A DNA stretch of 6,841 nucleotides, from the NCBI GenBank assembly GCA_018500005.2, contig JAHBAP020000414.1, positions 1-6,841 of the forward strand, given 5' to 3'. Positions 5,688 through 6,841 of the stretch are shown piece after piece (the first letter of the stretch is position 1; each line of letters opens with the position of its first letter). Position numbers and translations under genes: made by a program. Below the pieces are notes generated by a model. That model saw only the letters and a list, made by a program, of their open reading frames with translations. It was not told the DNA's origin and made no database searches. Source of the DNA: Mycobacterium sp. GTDB lineage: Bacteria; Actinomycetota; Actinomycetes; Mycobacteriales; Mycobacteriaceae.

Positions 5688-5750
5688 GTGTCTCGTATCT
5701 CGTCTCACGCGCCGTGTCTCTAATCCTCTTGTCGGCGGCCAATGAGACCG
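5688..5750. repeat. Accessory resolvase-binding repeats (res sites II/III)
   Basis: GTGTCTCGTATCT at 5688-5700 matches 12 of 13 bases of the left arm of the 28-bp repeat. GTGTCTC recurs at 5714-5720, and the inverted form GAGAC occurs at 5744-5748. TCTCGT is also directly repeated at 5691 and 5698. Arms at 5714 and about 5749 could bound one site of about 36 bp. Position just before the recombinase gene and repetition of the crossover-site arm support accessory binding sites that would also let the enzyme control its own promoter. Exact subsite borders are uncertain. Confidence 0.5.
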
Positions 5751-5758
5751 TTGCGGGT

Positions 5759-6328
5759 ATGACCGCCACGACACTGGGCTACGCACGGGTCAGCACCACC
5801 GGCCAGGACCTCAAAACGCAACTCGACGCGTTGCAGGTCGCCGGGGTTGATCCGGCGCGGGTGTTCACCGACACCCTGTCGGGTGCGACCGGCACCCACC
5901 GGCCCGGGCTGGCGGGACTGCTGGACTACGCCCGCGAAGACGACATCGTGGTCGTCACCGCCATCGACCGACTCGGCCGCTCCGTGGTCGAGGTGACCCG
6001 CACTATCGCCGAACTCGGACAGCGCCGAATTCTGTTGCGCGCCTTACGCGAAGGCATCGACACCGCCACCCCAACCGGGCGGGCGGTGGCCGCGATCATG
6101 GCCACCCTCGCTGAACTCGAGCTCGAACTCGGCCGCGAACGTCGCGCCCAGTCTCGCACCTCACGGCGCATCCGCGGATTGCCTGCCACCAAGCCGACCA
6201 AGCTCAGTCCCGAGCGCCAAGATCAGCTGCGTCGCCTGGCCGCCACCGGAGAACCCGTCGGGGAACTTGCCGCCGCCTTCGGAATTGGCCGTGCCACCGC
6301 CTACCGGTATCTGTTGGCCGCGCAATGA
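5759..6328 (+). CDS. Small serine recombinase (resolvase/invertase family)
   Basis: A 189-residue site-specific recombinase, the usual length for Tn3-type resolvases and Hin-type invertases. The catalytic N-terminal domain has GYARVSTTGQDL with R10 and nucleophile S12, then TDTLSGATGTHRPGL (37-51), and VTAIDRLGRSVVEV with R71 and R74 (66-79). A long dimer helix follows (about 106-133, LAELELELGRERRAQSR). The C-terminal HTH is about 152-186 (EPVGELAAAFGIGRATAYRYLL). All expected catalytic residues are present, so it should be active. ATG 5759 is preferred; GTG 5714 lies inside a GTGTCTC repeat and would add residues absent from the family. No ribosome binding site is seen. No transposase is present in the window, so whether this belongs to a Tn3-type transposon, a plasmid multimer-resolution system or an inversion switch cannot be decided. 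Confidence 0.92.
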   Translation: MTATTLGYARVSTTGQDLKTQLDALQVAGVDPARVFTDTLSGATGTHRPGLAGLLDYAREDDIVVVTAIDRLGRSVVEVTRTIAELGQRRILLRALREGIDTATPTGRAVAAIMATLAELELELGRERRAQSRTSRRIRGLPATKPTKLSPERQDQLRRLAATGEPVGELAAAFGIGRATAYRYLLAAQ

Positions 6329-6368
6329 GTCTCTCGGCAGCCGGTCATCAGCGCCTTGGGATTGCGGA

Positions 6369-6398
6369 AACGTAATAACGTACTGACGTAATTACGTT
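6369..6398 (+). promoter_or_regulatory. AT-rich inverted repeat, probable orphan promoter/operator
   Basis: Thirteen-base arms AACGTAATAACGT (6369-6381) and ACGTAATTACGTT (6386-6398) pair at 12 of 13 positions around ACTG. The block is markedly AT-rich compared with its surroundings. TAATTA at 6389-6394 could be a -10 hexamer, 6 bases before ATG 6401, the geometry of a leaderless start. The frame from 6401 (87 codons) runs antisense through the DUF3024 gene, has an Arg/Trp-rich composition and matches no family I know, so no gene is called there. The rest of 6329-6419 shows nothing else. Confidence 0.5.
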
Positions 6399-6419
6399 CG
6401 ATGCTTTCGGTGAAGTGGA

Positions 6420-6758
6420 TCAACCCCAGAAGATGCCGGTGGGGTCCCGGCCGATTTCTTCAAGTAGCTCGGCGACGCTGGGCGCGGCCGCCACACGGTC
6501 GTAGAGGTGAAAGCGAAGGTTCCGGTCGCGCCAATAGAGCGTCCACGTCTTCCGGACGGCGATGTAGCGCAGACGTGCGATGGGGAAGCTGGACCATTCG
6601 GGTCCGTAGTCCTCACGCCATGGTGCCCGACGCTCGACGATGGTCAGATGTGTTGGTGCGATGACGCATTCAACACGCACCTGATGCAGCGCGTGGTCGG
6701 GCACTCGTGCCGCACACCACCGCTGGACGCGTGCGACGTCGAATTCGGGCAGTGCCAT
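6420..6758 (-). CDS. DUF3024 family protein
   Basis: A 112-residue protein with the sequence marks of DUF3024: MALPEFDVARVQRWC at the start, TIVERRAPW (39-47), ARLRY (61-65), WTLYWRDRN (72-80) and the C-terminal DPTGIFWG (105-112). Function is unknown; the family consists of small, Trp- and Arg-rich, single-domain proteins. ATG 6758 is chosen because family members begin this way and because it follows the previous gene's stop by 4 bases, implying coupled translation; extension to 6818 would overlap that gene in another frame. No Shine-Dalgarno is seen. It is on the opposite strand to the resolvase, whose stop is 91 bases away, and the AT-rich palindrome lies between them. Confidence 0.85.
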   Translation of the reverse strand: MALPEFDVARVQRWCAARVPDHALHQVRVECVIAPTHLTIVERRAPWREDYGPEWSSFPIARLRYIAVRKTWTLYWRDRNLRFHLYDRVAAAPSVAELLEEIGRDPTGIFWG

Positions 6759-6762
6759 GGTG

Positions 6763-6841
6763 CTACTGGGGTTGGCGGGACATGCGGCGGGCAGCGTTCT
6801 CCAAAGCCTCGAATGCATCGTCGAGTCGACGCTGGCGCCGG
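6763..6841 (-). CDS. C-terminal end of an unidentified gene entering from the right
   Basis: On the minus strand a frame open from the edge ends at TAG 6765-6763, showing 25 residues: RRQRRLDDAFEALENAARR then MSRQPQ. The heptad-like Leu/Phe/Ala spacing and high charge suggest an amphipathic helix. The stop lies 4 bases before the DUF3024 start, so the two are probably in one operon. Too little is visible to name a family. Confidence 0.5.
   Translation of the reverse strand, partial: RRQRRLDDAFEALENAARRMSRQPQ

Noticed and set aside
6401..6664. 87-codon plus-strand protein after the AT-rich palindrome
   Set aside because: It is the complement of the DUF3024 coding sequence, with Arg/Trp/Ser-rich composition and no recognised domain; kept only as a finding about the promoter.
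1..6841. CRISPR array, tRNA, rRNA or complete insertion sequence
   Set aside because: No regularly spaced repeats, no tRNA-like cloverleaf and no transposase frame were seen.

Overview
The window is high-GC actinobacterial DNA, most likely from a Mycobacterium or Mycolicibacterium. The reasons are the close resemblance of the P-type ATPase to mycobacterial CtpG, the strong G/C bias at third codon positions, the use of GTG starts, and several genes with no Shine-Dalgarno sequence whose promoter-like hexamers sit just before the start codon, as in leaderless mycobacterial transcripts. The mix of metal-resistance genes, a serine resolvase with a res-like site, and truncated genes at both edges suggests a plasmid or genomic island. 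This is inference; no replication or conjugation gene is visible.

Layout: (a) 2-295, the C-terminus of a fatty acid hydroxylase/sterol desaturase family protein entering from the left. (b) 313-4006, a plus-strand metal-efflux operon: ArsR-family sensor with CmtR-like cysteines, CtpG-like P1B ATPase (ATGA overlap), a possible 24-codon linker ORF, CadD-family transporter, and a TlpA-like thioredoxin lipoprotein. (c) 4051-4932, a minus-strand pair converging on that operon: DUF3703 protein and a CadC-type sensor. (d) 4931-5611, a membrane-anchored DsbA-like thioredoxin-fold protein divergent from cadC, the two start codons overlapping in one CATG. (e) 5618-6328, a 28-bp perfect inverted repeat and related GTGTCTC repeats, probably a res site, followed by a small serine recombinase. 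(f) 6369-6398, an AT-rich near-palindrome that looks like an orphan promoter/operator. (g) 6420-6841 on the minus strand, a DUF3024 protein and the tail of a gene entering from the right.

Likely working together: two ArsR-family sensors with different cysteine arrangements control two transcription units for soft-metal (Cd/Pb/Zn-class) resistance. CtpG and CadD would move metal out across the membrane. The TlpA-like lipoprotein and the DsbA-like protein would act outside the membrane on protein thiols, which such metals attack. The DUF3703 protein lies downstream of cadC in the same direction and may be an accessory factor of unknown function.
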